DNA of 64,000 nt from Microbacterium sp. SZ1 (GTDB taxonomy: Bacteria; Actinomycetota; Actinomycetes; Actinomycetales; Microbacteriaceae): the NCBI RefSeq assembly GCF_002362255.1, contig NZ_LPVV01000007.1, positions 36,464 to 100,463 on the forward strand, written 5' to 3'. Both the position numbers and the translations under genes were made by a program. The notes beneath the pieces were generated by a model. The model searched no databases. It was not told where the DNA came from and worked only from the letters and a program-made list of their open reading frames with translations. How positions within the stretch are numbered: the stretch's first letter is position 1; each line of letters opens with the position of its first letter. Positions 24,673-32,575 of this stretch are shown one piece after another.

Positions 24673-25872
24673 TCAGCCGATCGCGACAGCCAGCTCGTTC
24701 GGCGTGTGGTCGAGCTCCACCGAGGCGATGACCTCGCCGGTGGTGAGATCCACCGCGTGCACGCTGTTCGCGGCGGGCTCGGTCACGTAGGCGATGTCGC
24801 CGTCGACCTTGATCGCGGGGTGCGCGTCCCGCCACTCGGCCGGGCCCTCCCACGGGTCGATGACCGGGTACGACTCGGTCAGCTCGCCGGTCTCGGGGTC
24901 GAGCACGTGGATCTGCCCGTCGGTCGAGAGGATGTACGCGAGGTCGCCGGGACCGCGGGCGATGTCACGGAACGTGTACCGCACCTCGGCCGGCAGCTCG
25001 ACGACCTCGAGGGTCTCGGCTGCGGTGTCGATCAGTGTCACGGCGCTCAGCAGGTAGCCCTCGGCATCCGGGTCGTTCTTGTAGTCGCCGACGACGATCG
25101 GGCTGGTCTCCGAGACGAAGGCGTTGCCCATGCGGCCGTACGCGTCGGGCGCGGTCAGCTTCGTGAACGTCTCGTCCTTGAACAGCAGCGCGCCGTTCTC
25201 GCAGCCGAAGATCACGGCCTCGTCCGCAGCGGTTCCCTCGCCGTGGATGCCGGGGCACTCGGCGCTTGCCGCGGCCTCGTCCCAGTGGTCGTCGTGGGCG
25301 TGCAGCGCCATCGCGCCGGAGCGAGAGGTCTCGTCGCCGACGGTCGTGACGAGCGTGCCGTCCTCCAGCACGATCGAGACGCCGTGGTGCGCGGCATCCG
25401 CCGTGTAGGTCGTCGATTCGGGCAGCGCGTCGTAGCCCTCGGCGAATCCATCGGTCGGCACGATCGTGGTGGTGCCGGTGCCGTCGTCGAACAGCACGGT
25501 GTTCTCGCCGTGAATGACGACGTGCCCCGCCGTGGTCGCCTCGAACAGCGCATCCGTGAGGGCGGGCTCGGCGGTGTCGAGCATCTGGAAGCCCTCGGAG
25601 GTGGTGACGGCGATCGTGCGGCCGTCGCCGAAGGGGTTGAGGCGCGTGAACTCCTCGGTCTCGAACTCGTCGACGACCTCGAGCGTCTCGGGGTCGAGCA
25701 CGGCGATCCCGCCGGGGTACGAGATCGCGACGCGCCCGGTCTCGGTCGCGGCGGCCGGCGATTCCTCGTCGGCGGGCGCGGTGCTGCCCGCGCCGCCTGC
25801 ACAGGCGGTGGCGAGCAGCGAGACGCCCGCCAGTGCCGCGACAGCGGCACTCATCCTCATGTGTCGCTTCAT
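24673..25872 (-). CDS. aztD: AztD-type zinc metallochaperone lipoprotein
   Basis: AztD is an extracytoplasmic beta-propeller that passes Zn2+ to the binding protein AztC. The 399-residue protein has a lipobox (LATAC, Cys24) and repeated propeller strands. The His/Cys-rich segment 'ALHAHDDHWDEAAASAECPG' followed by 'HGEG' resembles the AztD metal-binding region. It lies 37 bases downstream of aztC on the same strand, so it is probably the last gene of the Zur-controlled operon. In Proteobacteria AztD is periplasmic; here lipid anchoring replaces the periplasm (inferred). Confidence 0.88.
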   Translation of the reverse strand: MKRHMRMSAAVAALAGVSLLATACAGGAGSTAPADEESPAAATETGRVAISYPGGIAVLDPETLEVVDEFETEEFTRLNPFGDGRTIAVTTSEGFQMLDTAEPALTDALFEATTAGHVVIHGENTVLFDDGTGTTTIVPTDGFAEGYDALPESTTYTADAAHHGVSIVLEDGTLVTTVGDETSRSGAMALHAHDDHWDEAAASAECPGIHGEGTAADEAVIFGCENGALLFKDETFTKLTAPDAYGRMGNAFVSETSPIVVGDYKNDPDAEGYLLSAVTLIDTAAETLEVVELPAEVRYTFRDIARGPGDLAYILSTDGQIHVLDPETGELTESYPVIDPWEGPAEWRDAHPAIKVDGDIAYVTEPAANSVHAVDLTTGEVIASVELDHTPNELAVAIG

Positions 25873-25909
25873 TGTGTTTCCTCTCGTGTCGGGCCCCGTC
25901 GGGGTCCTG

Positions 25910-26830
25910 TCATGGGTTCAGTCCGTCGGCGATGCGCTCGGTGTTGGCGCGCATCATCGTCAGGTAGGTGTCGGCGCCCTCGCCCGGGCCGGTGAGGGAC
26001 TCGGTGAACAGCTCGACGACGTCGACCTGGATGCCGGCCTCGGAGGCCAGCACCTGGATCAGTCGGTCGGGCTGCGACGACTCGGCGAAGATCGTGCGCA
26101 CGCCCGCCTCATCGATCGCGTCGGTGAGGTCGCGCAGATCGGCCGCGCTCGGGGCGGCGAGCGTGGTGCCGCCGGGGATGACCGCGCCGACGAGCCGGAA
26201 GTCGAACCGGTCGGCGAGGTAGCCGAAGACATGGTGATTGGTCACGAGCGCCCGGCGATCCGCGGGGATCTCGGCGAAGGCCGCCGACATCTCCTCGTCG
26301 AGCTCGGCGAGCTCGGCGCGGTAGTCGTCGGCGTTGGTCCGGATCTGCTCGGCGTCGATCCCGTTCACGCTCAGCAGCGCGCTCTCCAGAGCGTCGACCA
26401 CGTCGACCACGCGCGCCGGGTCGGTCCAGAAGTGCGGGTCGTCGGCGCCGGCGGCATCCTCCGAGGTGTACGGGAGCACGTCGATCACATCGCCGGCGAC
26501 GAGAGTCGGCACGCCCGCGGATGCCGTGCGATCGATGTGCTGCTGCAGGCCCTCTTCGAGCCCGAGGCCGTTCGTGACGAGCAGATCGGCGGCGTCCATC
26601 CGCGCCGCCTCCTGCGCCGAGATCTCGAACGAGTGCGGATCGGCATTCGGCTTCATGAGGGTCATGATCTCTGCGGCATCGCCGACGACGTTCGCGACGA
26701 CGTCGCCGAGGATGTTCGTCGTCACGACGATCTGCGGTCGGTCCGAGCCCGCCGCCTCGGCGCAGCCGGTCATGCCGACACCGACCAGTGCGGCCGCGGC
26801 GAGCAGCGCGGAGGCGCGCAGCATCCTCAT
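25910..26830 (-). CDS. aztC: Zinc ABC transporter substrate-binding protein AztC
   Basis: The 306-residue lipoprotein (lipobox MTGC, Cys23) is a cluster A-I metal-binding protein. His66 in 'NADPHSFE', the histidine pair in 'NHHVFGYLADRF' and the acidic 'AESSQPD' segment supply the Zn2+ site. It lacks the long His-rich loop of ZnuA, as AztC does; such proteins depend on AztD for loading. The ATG at 26830 overlaps the stop of the upstream propeller gene by 4 nt, indicating coupling. Confidence 0.9.
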   Translation of the reverse strand: MRMLRASALLAAAALVGVGMTGCAEAAGSDRPQIVVTTNILGDVVANVVGDAAEIMTLMKPNADPHSFEISAQEAARMDAADLLVTNGLGLEEGLQQHIDRTASAGVPTLVAGDVIDVLPYTSEDAAGADDPHFWTDPARVVDVVDALESALLSVNGIDAEQIRTNADDYRAELAELDEEMSAAFAEIPADRRALVTNHHVFGYLADRFDFRLVGAVIPGGTTLAAPSAADLRDLTDAIDEAGVRTIFAESSQPDRLIQVLASEAGIQVDVVELFTESLTGPGEGADTYLTMMRANTERIADGLNP

Positions 26831-28026
26831 CGTCCGACCTCCGTGACGAACGTCGGAGCCGTCGGGGTCTCGAGTGACCGCGCGATGCGGGCGGCGTCTG
26901 CGTAGTCGATCTCGTGCACGACGCCCGCTGCGGGGTCGCCGACGTAGGCACGCTGCTCGTCCACGACGAGCGACGTGGCGGTTCCGCCGTCGGCGAGCAC
27001 CGGCTCGGTGGCACCGACGCGCGCGCCGCCCTCGGCGAGGTGGACGACGATCCGCCCGTCGGCGTCGATCGCGACGACGTGGCCCTCGGCGTCGTCCACG
27101 GCGACCACGCGGGTGAGCGGGCGCTCGGTCGGCACCAGCGTCCACGTGCGCTCGCGAGTGTCGAGCAGCCAGAATCCGGTGGTCCCGGCCACGGCGGCGA
27201 CGGTCGGGCGGCCCTTGCGGCCGTCGAACGTCAGGGCGCGGTCGGACGCCCCCGCCGGATACGGGATGCGCTCGGTGGCCAGCTCGCCGTCCTGCCAGAT
27301 CGCGAGCACGGCGCCGTCTGCGCATCCGACGACGAGTCCGACGCGGGTCGTGATCGCCCCCTCGGGCTCCACGCACTCGACGGGAGTACCGGCCGACTCG
27401 CCGTCGCGGCCGTGGAACACGAGCGCATCGCCGTCGGTCACGAGCGCGCCGTCGCCGATCGGGGCGACGAGTCCGGTATCCGCCCCGGTGTCGATGCGGA
27501 ACAGCGCGTCGATCCGTCCGTCGGAGAGCGCCTTGTTGTCGAGCAGCACGGCTTCTCCTGACCCGGCGAAGAACACCCCGGTGGTGCCGGCGGTCGACAG
27601 TGCGCCGAAGGTGACCGTCGCGGGGCCGTCGCCCGGCACGGTGCCGAGCAGGTCCGGGTCCGCGAGGTAGTAGTGGAAGTGGTCGCCGTGGTCCCAGCTC
27701 CACCGGCCCGAGTCGATGACCTCGAGGCCGTCGTCGGTGGTGACGAATCCGTAGCGGCCGTCGCTCGCAAGCGCCGTCGGTGCAGCGGTGGTGCCGAGGT
27801 CGATGGCCTCGTCGGTCAGGAGGTCGAGCACGGCGGCGGTCCCATCGGCGTCGATCGAGAGCAGTCCGAGCGGCGGCTCTGCGACCTCTTCCGCACCGGC
27901 GATCGCGCCGTGGCCGTCGCCGGTCGTCGGGGGCGTCGAGGGCGCGGCGCTCGGCGCTGGACTGCAGGCGGCGAGTGCGGCGACGGTCAGGACTGCGGGG
28001 AGCAGCAGGAGGGGACGGGAGGTCAT
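26827..28026 (-). CDS. Second AztD-like beta-propeller lipoprotein
   Basis: The 399-residue protein has a lipobox (LAAC, Cys21) and repeated propeller strands ('GTTGFWLLDTRERTW', 'RAYVGDPAAGVVHEIDYAD'). A histidine-rich segment 'WSWDHGDHFHYYLADPD' near residue 115 could bind Zn2+. It is about the same length as AztD but clearly diverged from it. It lies between the permease and AztC genes with 4-nt overlaps on both sides, so it is an integral member of the zinc-uptake operon. A second chaperone, or a protein that collects zinc from the wall, is inferred; no function is established. Confidence 0.8.
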   Translation of the reverse strand: MTSRPLLLLPAVLTVAALAACSPAPSAAPSTPPTTGDGHGAIAGAEEVAEPPLGLLSIDADGTAAVLDLLTDEAIDLGTTAAPTALASDGRYGFVTTDDGLEVIDSGRWSWDHGDHFHYYLADPDLLGTVPGDGPATVTFGALSTAGTTGVFFAGSGEAVLLDNKALSDGRIDALFRIDTGADTGLVAPIGDGALVTDGDALVFHGRDGESAGTPVECVEPEGAITTRVGLVVGCADGAVLAIWQDGELATERIPYPAGASDRALTFDGRKGRPTVAAVAGTTGFWLLDTRERTWTLVPTERPLTRVVAVDDAEGHVVAIDADGRIVVHLAEGGARVGATEPVLADGGTATSLVVDEQRAYVGDPAAGVVHEIDYADAARIARSLETPTAPTFVTEVGR

Positions 28027-28949
28027 CGGGTCCTTTCGGGGAGCGCGACGGGAACGAGCTCGGGCGACTCGGTCGGGCGGGATCCGGTGTCGCGGTGGTC
28101 GGTGGCGTGGTCGGCGGGGTGGCGTCTACGGGTGACGCGGGTCAGCACGGAGCGGGTGGTCGCCGAGACAGCCGCGAGCAGGACGGCGGTCATGGCGATC
28201 GACGGACCGGCCGCTGTGGCGACGTGCCACGACAGGAGCAGGCCGAGCAGTACGGCCGCGGCCCCGAAGGCGGTCGCCGCCACCATGGTCGTGGGGATGC
28301 GAGTCGTCCAGGCGCGGGCGGCGACCGCGGGGGCGAGGAGCAGACCCACGACGAGGAGCGTGCCGACCGCCTGGTACGACGCGACGACGGCCACCGTCAC
28401 GAGAGCGACGAGTACGACGTGCGCGAGCTGCGGGCGGAGTCCGAGGGTGCGGGCGATGCGCGCGTCGAAGGCGGTGGTCACGAACGACCGGTGGAACCCG
28501 ACCGAGACGCCGACCGTGACGACGACGGCGATCGCCAGCAGTGCGATGTCGTCGAGGCGGATGGCGAGGATGTCGCCGAACAGCAGAGCGGTGGCGTCGG
28601 TGGCGAAGCTGCGCGAGTGGGAGACGATGATCACGCCGAGCGACAGCATGGCGACGAAGAGCAGGCCGATGCTCGTGTCGTAGGAGAGCCGGCCGCGGCG
28701 CTGCAGCAGACCGATCGCCGCACTCATCGCGGCGGCGCTCAGTGCCGCGCCGAGCAGCACCGGTGCGCCGAGCACGGTGGCGAGCGCGACGCCGGGAAGC
28801 ATCCCGTGACCGATGGCCTCACCGAGGAAAGCCATGCCGCGGATCACGACCCACGTGCCCACGACGCCGCAGATCACGGCGACGAGCACTCCGCCGCACA
28901 GGGCGCGGACGAAGAACTCGACGGTGAACGGCTCGAGGAAGGAGGACAC
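28023..28949 (-). CDS. aztB: Zinc ABC transporter permease AztB
   Basis: The 308-residue ABC-3 family permease has eight or nine hydrophobic helices with the family strings 'GMAFLGEAIGHGMLPG' and 'VGTLLVVGLLLAPAVAAR'. A hydrophilic C-terminal tail of about 35 residues is rich in His, Arg and Thr. It forms the membrane channel served by AztA. GTG at 28949 lies 8 bases after a TAGGGT -10-like box, so the mRNA is nearly leaderless. The stop overlaps the next gene (ATGA). Confidence 0.92.
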   Translation of the reverse strand: MSSFLEPFTVEFFVRALCGGVLVAVICGVVGTWVVIRGMAFLGEAIGHGMLPGVALATVLGAPVLLGAALSAAAMSAAIGLLQRRGRLSYDTSIGLLFVAMLSLGVIIVSHSRSFATDATALLFGDILAIRLDDIALLAIAVVVTVGVSVGFHRSFVTTAFDARIARTLGLRPQLAHVVLVALVTVAVVASYQAVGTLLVVGLLLAPAVAARAWTTRIPTTMVAATAFGAAAVLLGLLLSWHVATAAGPSIAMTAVLLAAVSATTRSVLTRVTRRRHPADHATDHRDTGSRPTESPELVPVALPERTR

Positions 28950-28971
28950 GAGAAGCGACCCTACATGAAAG

Positions 28972-28986
28972 TGAGAATCATTCTCA
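28972..28986. promoter_or_regulatory. Zur box between aztA and aztB
   Basis: TGAGAATCATTCTCA is a perfect 15-bp palindrome close to the actinobacterial Zur consensus. It is flanked by outward-facing TAGGGT -10-like boxes (28993-28998 for aztA, 28963-28958 for aztB). Bound Zur would therefore block both promoters when zinc is sufficient. Confidence 0.9.
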
Positions 28987-29004
28987 AAATGGTAGGGTCG
29001 GCGT

Positions 29005-29628
29005 ATGAACGCCTCTCACGTCCTGTCCGCGCGCGGCGTCTGCTTCGGCTACGCCGACGACGACGTGCTGCATTCCGTCGACCTCGATGTGCGGGCGGGG
29101 GAGATCGTCGCGCTCGCCGGTCACAACGGCTCCGGCAAGTCGACGCTGATCGAGGTCCTGGCGGGAGTGCGACCGCCCCGTCGCGGCGCCGTGCGTCGCG
29201 ACGGCGATCTCGCACTCGTCGTGCAGCGGCCGGCGGTGCCGGATTCCCTGCCCGTCACGGCCGCCGACGTGGTGCGCATGGGCACGTGGAAGCGCGGCGC
29301 CCGGATATCTCGTGCCGCCGCCCGCCGCCTGGTCTCGCACGCGCTCGAGCGGGTCGGGATGAGTGAGCTGGCCGACCGTCCGCTGGCCGAGCTGTCGGGC
29401 GGGCAACGGCAGCGCGTCTTCCTCGCGCAGGGCATCGTGCGCGCGCCCGGCGTCCTGCTGCTGGACGAGGCGGCCGCCGGGCTCGATCGCGAGAGCGCGG
29501 CGCGCATGCAGGTCATCCTCCGCGAGGAAGCCGCGCGCGGCGCCGCGGTGTGCACCGTCACGCACCAGGACGACGCGGTCGCTGCCGCCGACCGCGTCGT
29601 CCGGTTGGAACGGGGCCGCGTGATCTAG
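29005..29628 (+). CDS. aztA: Zinc ABC transporter ATP-binding protein AztA
   Basis: The 207-residue ABC ATPase has Walker A GHNGSGKST near residue 41, signature LSGGQRQR near 130 and Walker B 'VLLLDEAAAGLD', with the switch His in 'TVTHQDD'. Length is short, as usual for AztA. The ATG follows a TAGGGT box by 6 bases, so the transcript is probably leaderless. It is divergent from aztB across the Zur box. Its TAG stop shares the CTAG tetranucleotide with the stop of the convergent gene. Confidence 0.92.
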   Translation: MNASHVLSARGVCFGYADDDVLHSVDLDVRAGEIVALAGHNGSGKSTLIEVLAGVRPPRRGAVRRDGDLALVVQRPAVPDSLPVTAADVVRMGTWKRGARISRAAARRLVSHALERVGMSELADRPLAELSGGQRQRVFLAQGIVRAPGVLLLDEAAAGLDRESAARMQVILREEAARGAAVCTVTHQDDAVAAADRVVRLERGRVI

Positions 29629-31223
29629 CTCGCGGCATCCTCCGCCACGCGCACCGCGCGGAGCACGACGTCGCGGACGTGATGACCGCTCGCGGCTCCC
29701 GCGGGCCGGGGACGCGTCTCGTGCAGCGCGACCCGCCACGCCCGGTTCCCCGCGAGCGTCGCCGCGATCTCGTCGACGCCGACGAAGGCCGCCGGGTCGT
29801 ACATGCGGGTCTGCTCGCCGACATCGATGGGCTCGCGGGTCCACGACGGCTCATGGCCGACCACCAGCAGCGTTCCGCCCACCGCGACGGCATCCAGCAG
29901 GCTGCGCAGCCCGCGCTGCTCAGGAGTCCGCGGGAACGAGCCGTACTGCAGCGATACGAGGTCGAACCGCTCGGCGCCGTACGGCGCGGGAGCGTTCGCG
30001 TCGCGCACCAGGGTGCGGACCTCGACGCCTCGTCGGTCGGCCTCCGTCCGCAGGCGGGCCAGCGCATTGGACGAGACGTCGACGGCGGTCACGGTCCATC
30101 CGCGCTCCGCGAGCCAGAGCGCATCGCCGCCCTCGCCGGCGCCCACGTCGAGGACTCGACCGGACGACATCCCCTCGACCTCGACCACGAGGGAGCCGTT
30201 CGGATCGCCGCTCCAGATCGGCTCGCGGTCTCCGTAGCGCGCATCCCACTCCGTCTGCACGCCCGATCGGCGGGTGCCGGCGGCGAGGTCCTCCCCGGCG
30301 AGGCTGAACGCGATCTGCGCACCGATCGTGCTGCCGTTCGCCGCGGCCGGGAGTACCTGGGCGCCGCCGTCGCTCACGTTGCCGGCGGCGAAGACGCCGT
30401 CGACGCTGGTGCGGCCGGTGGGGTCGACGACGAGCACCTCTCCGATACCGGCCGGATGGGGTGCCACCTCGAGATCGAGCGGCGCCAGCGCCTCCAGGCG
30501 CGGATGCACCCGGGTGCCCGTGAGAATGGCGTCGGCGGGCAGTGCGGAGCCGTCGGCGAGCTCGACGAGCAGCGCGCCGTCGTGATCTGTCACCCGTTCG
30601 ACGGAACCCTCGAGCACCGGCACGCCGGATTCGCGCAGAGCGCGGAGCGCCTCGGCATCCACCCCCGGCTCTCCGTGCAGGACGACCGTGAGCTCCGCGC
30701 ACAGGTGACGCATCAGCGGCGTCGGGTGCAGGCCCATGGCCGAGGTGACGATCTGCACGACCCGCTGATCCCGCACCTCCCAGCCGTGGCAGAACGGGCA
30801 GTGGATGACCTCGCGACCCCAGCGCTCGCGCAGGCCGTCGATGGGCGGGAGCTCGTCGACGAGTCCCGTGGCCACGAGCACCCGGCGGGCGACGAGTGCG
30901 TGGCCGCCGGTGAGCTCGACGCGGAATCCGTTCTCCTCCCGGTGCACGGCGGTGACGCGGCCGTCCAGCACCTCGCCGCCGTACGCGCGCACCTCTTCAC
31001 GGCCGACCGCTCGGAGCTCGGCGGGCGCCGCGCCCTCGCGGCCGAGGTAGCCGTGCATGTGCGCGGCCGGGCTGTTGCGGGGGCTGCCGTCGTCGACGAC
31101 GATCACCGATCGCCGCTGTCGGACGAGCTGCAGCGCACCGGCGAGTCCCGCGGCCGAACCGCCGATGACGGCGACATCGCAGTGGCGGGTCAGTGAGGAG
31201 GGGGTGGCGTGATCATGGCTCAT
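29625..31223 (-). CDS. Thioredoxin-reductase-like FAD oxidoreductase fused to SAM methyltransferase
   Basis: This 532-residue protein has two parts. Residues 14-315 form a thioredoxin-reductase-like FAD/NAD(P) domain with the FAD motif GGSAAGLAG, the redox pair Cys142-x2-Cys145 ('HCPFCHG') and the late 'GVFAAGNVSDGG' FAD motif. Residues 325-520 form a class I methyltransferase with motif I 'VLDVGAGEGG' at 357-366 and acidic 'VDVS' at strand 2. Similar fusions occur in Actinobacteria. The substrate is unknown; coupled thiol redox and methylation or detoxification is inferred. It is divergent from an XRE-cupin regulator 65 bases away that probably controls it. Confidence 0.88.
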   Translation of the reverse strand: MSHDHATPSSLTRHCDVAVIGGSAAGLAGALQLVRQRRSVIVVDDGSPRNSPAAHMHGYLGREGAAPAELRAVGREEVRAYGGEVLDGRVTAVHREENGFRVELTGGHALVARRVLVATGLVDELPPIDGLRERWGREVIHCPFCHGWEVRDQRVVQIVTSAMGLHPTPLMRHLCAELTVVLHGEPGVDAEALRALRESGVPVLEGSVERVTDHDGALLVELADGSALPADAILTGTRVHPRLEALAPLDLEVAPHPAGIGEVLVVDPTGRTSVDGVFAAGNVSDGGAQVLPAAANGSTIGAQIAFSLAGEDLAAGTRRSGVQTEWDARYGDREPIWSGDPNGSLVVEVEGMSSGRVLDVGAGEGGDALWLAERGWTVTAVDVSSNALARLRTEADRRGVEVRTLVRDANAPAPYGAERFDLVSLQYGSFPRTPEQRGLRSLLDAVAVGGTLLVVGHEPSWTREPIDVGEQTRMYDPAAFVGVDEIAATLAGNRAWRVALHETRPRPAGAASGHHVRDVVLRAVRVAEDAAS

Positions 31224-31288
31224 GGCTCGAGCGTAGATCTGACATGCTGATAGCGGCAGATTGTTTGCAGGATTCGCAAGGAGATGCC

Positions 31289-31861
31289 ATGCTGGAGATC
31301 ATGCAGACCGATGATGTCGAGCGCGCAGCGCGGAGCCGGCTCCGCAGCATCCGCACCACCCTGGGCTACTCGCTCGACGAGATCGCCGAGCTCACGCAGC
31401 TCAGCCCGTCGACGATCAGCCGTATCGAGACGGGCAAGCGCGCTCTCAGCATCGATGTGCTCGTGCCGCTCGCGAACGCCCTGCAGGTGAGTCTCGACGC
31501 CCTCTTCGCGGCCGACGACGACGGTGACGTCGTGATCCGGCCCGCGCAGCACCGCTCCGGCACCCGCACGACCTGGCCGCTGAGCCGCGGCGACGGCCGG
31601 ACGCTGGCCATGAAGATGCGACTCGAACCCGAGCCGGAGGCCGATCCGCCGACGCAGCGCGTGCACCCCGGCTTCGACTGGTTCCTCGTGCTCGAGGGAC
31701 GCGTGCTGCTCTTCCTGGGGGAGCGGCGCATCGAGGTCGCGCGGGGGGAGGCGGCGGAGTTCTCGACCATGACCCCGCACGCCATCCGTGCGGTCGACGG
31801 GCCGGCGGAGCTGATCATGATCTTCGATCGCGAGGGACAGCGAGCACACGTGCACCAGTGA
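31289..31861 (+). CDS. XRE-family regulator with cupin sensor domain
   Basis: The 190-residue protein has an N-terminal XRE helix-turn-helix (about residues 13-68; 'GYSLDEIAELTQLSPSTISR'). A single cupin domain follows ('FDWFLVLEGRVLLFLGERRIEVARGEAAEF') that should bind a small effector. The ATG at 31289 is preferred for AAGGAG 5 bases upstream; earlier in-frame ATG codons lack a site. The divergent arrangement with the oxidoreductase-methyltransferase gene suggests direct regulation. The effector is unknown. Confidence 0.9.
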   Translation: MLEIMQTDDVERAARSRLRSIRTTLGYSLDEIAELTQLSPSTISRIETGKRALSIDVLVPLANALQVSLDALFAADDDGDVVIRPAQHRSGTRTTWPLSRGDGRTLAMKMRLEPEPEADPPTQRVHPGFDWFLVLEGRVLLFLGERRIEVARGEAAEFSTMTPHAIRAVDGPAELIMIFDREGQRAHVHQ

Positions 31862-31879
31862 GCCCCGGGGCGCCACCGG

Positions 31880-32575
31880 TCACTCGGTCGTCAGACCCCG
31901 CAGGCGGTAGCCCATTCCCGGCTCGGTGATGATGTGCACCGGCGCCGCGGGCACCCGTTCCAGTTTCTTGCGCAGCTGCGAGATGTAGAGGCGGAGGTAG
32001 CCGGTGTCCTCCGCGTGCTCGGTGCCCCAGATCGTGGTGAGGAGCGTCTGGCGAGTGACGAGCTTGCCGGCGTTGCGGATGAGGATGTCGATCATCTGCC
32101 ACTCCGTCGGCGTGAGCCGGATCTGCCGGTGGCCCTCGGCGGTCTCCCTCGTCACGCTCCGCGCTGCCAGGTCGATCGTGACGTCGCCCAGGCGCACGAC
32201 GGGCAGCGCCTCCTCCTGCGGCACGCGGCGGGTCAGCGCCCGGATGCGCGCCAGCAGCTCCTCCACCGCGAAGGGCTTGGTGATGTAGTCGTCGGCTCCG
32301 GCATCCAGCGCCTCGACCTTGTCGGCGGCGCCCGCGCGGCCGGAGACGACGAGGATCGGGGCGGTCGACCAGCCTCGGATGCCGTGGATCACCTCGATCC
32401 CGTCGAGCTTCGGCATGCCGAGGTCGAGCAGGAAGAGGTCGGGGTGGTGATCGATCGCGGCGGCGATCGCTGCGGCGCCGTCGGCCGCGGTCACCACGTC
32501 GTACCCCTTCGCGGTGAGCGTGATGCGCAGCGCCCGGAGGATCTGGGGGTCGTCGTCGGCGATGAGGATCTTCAT
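31880..32575 (-). CDS. kdpE: KdpE response regulator
   Basis: The 231-residue OmpR-family regulator has a receiver domain with acidic pocket DDD (7-9), phosphoacceptor Asp51 and Lys in 'YITKPF'. A winged-helix DNA-binding domain ends 'PGMGYRLRG'. It activates kdp expression when phosphorylated by KdpD. The start overlaps the kdpD stop by 4 nt. Being downstream of the structural genes, it makes the operon self-reinforcing. Confidence 0.95.
   Translation of the reverse strand: MKILIADDDPQILRALRITLTAKGYDVVTAADGAAAIAAAIDHHPDLFLLDLGMPKLDGIEVIHGIRGWSTAPILVVSGRAGAADKVEALDAGADDYITKPFAVEELLARIRALTRRVPQEEALPVVRLGDVTIDLAARSVTRETAEGHRQIRLTPTEWQMIDILIRNAGKLVTRQTLLTTIWGTEHAEDTGYLRLYISQLRKKLERVPAAPVHIITEPGMGYRLRGLTTE

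Noticed and set aside
22139..24853. Continuation of the minus-strand frame upstream of the 117-residue gene through nhaA
   Set aside because: It is antisense to the dehydrogenase gene and nhaA, with shadow-type composition; only the part from 22138 down is a real gene.
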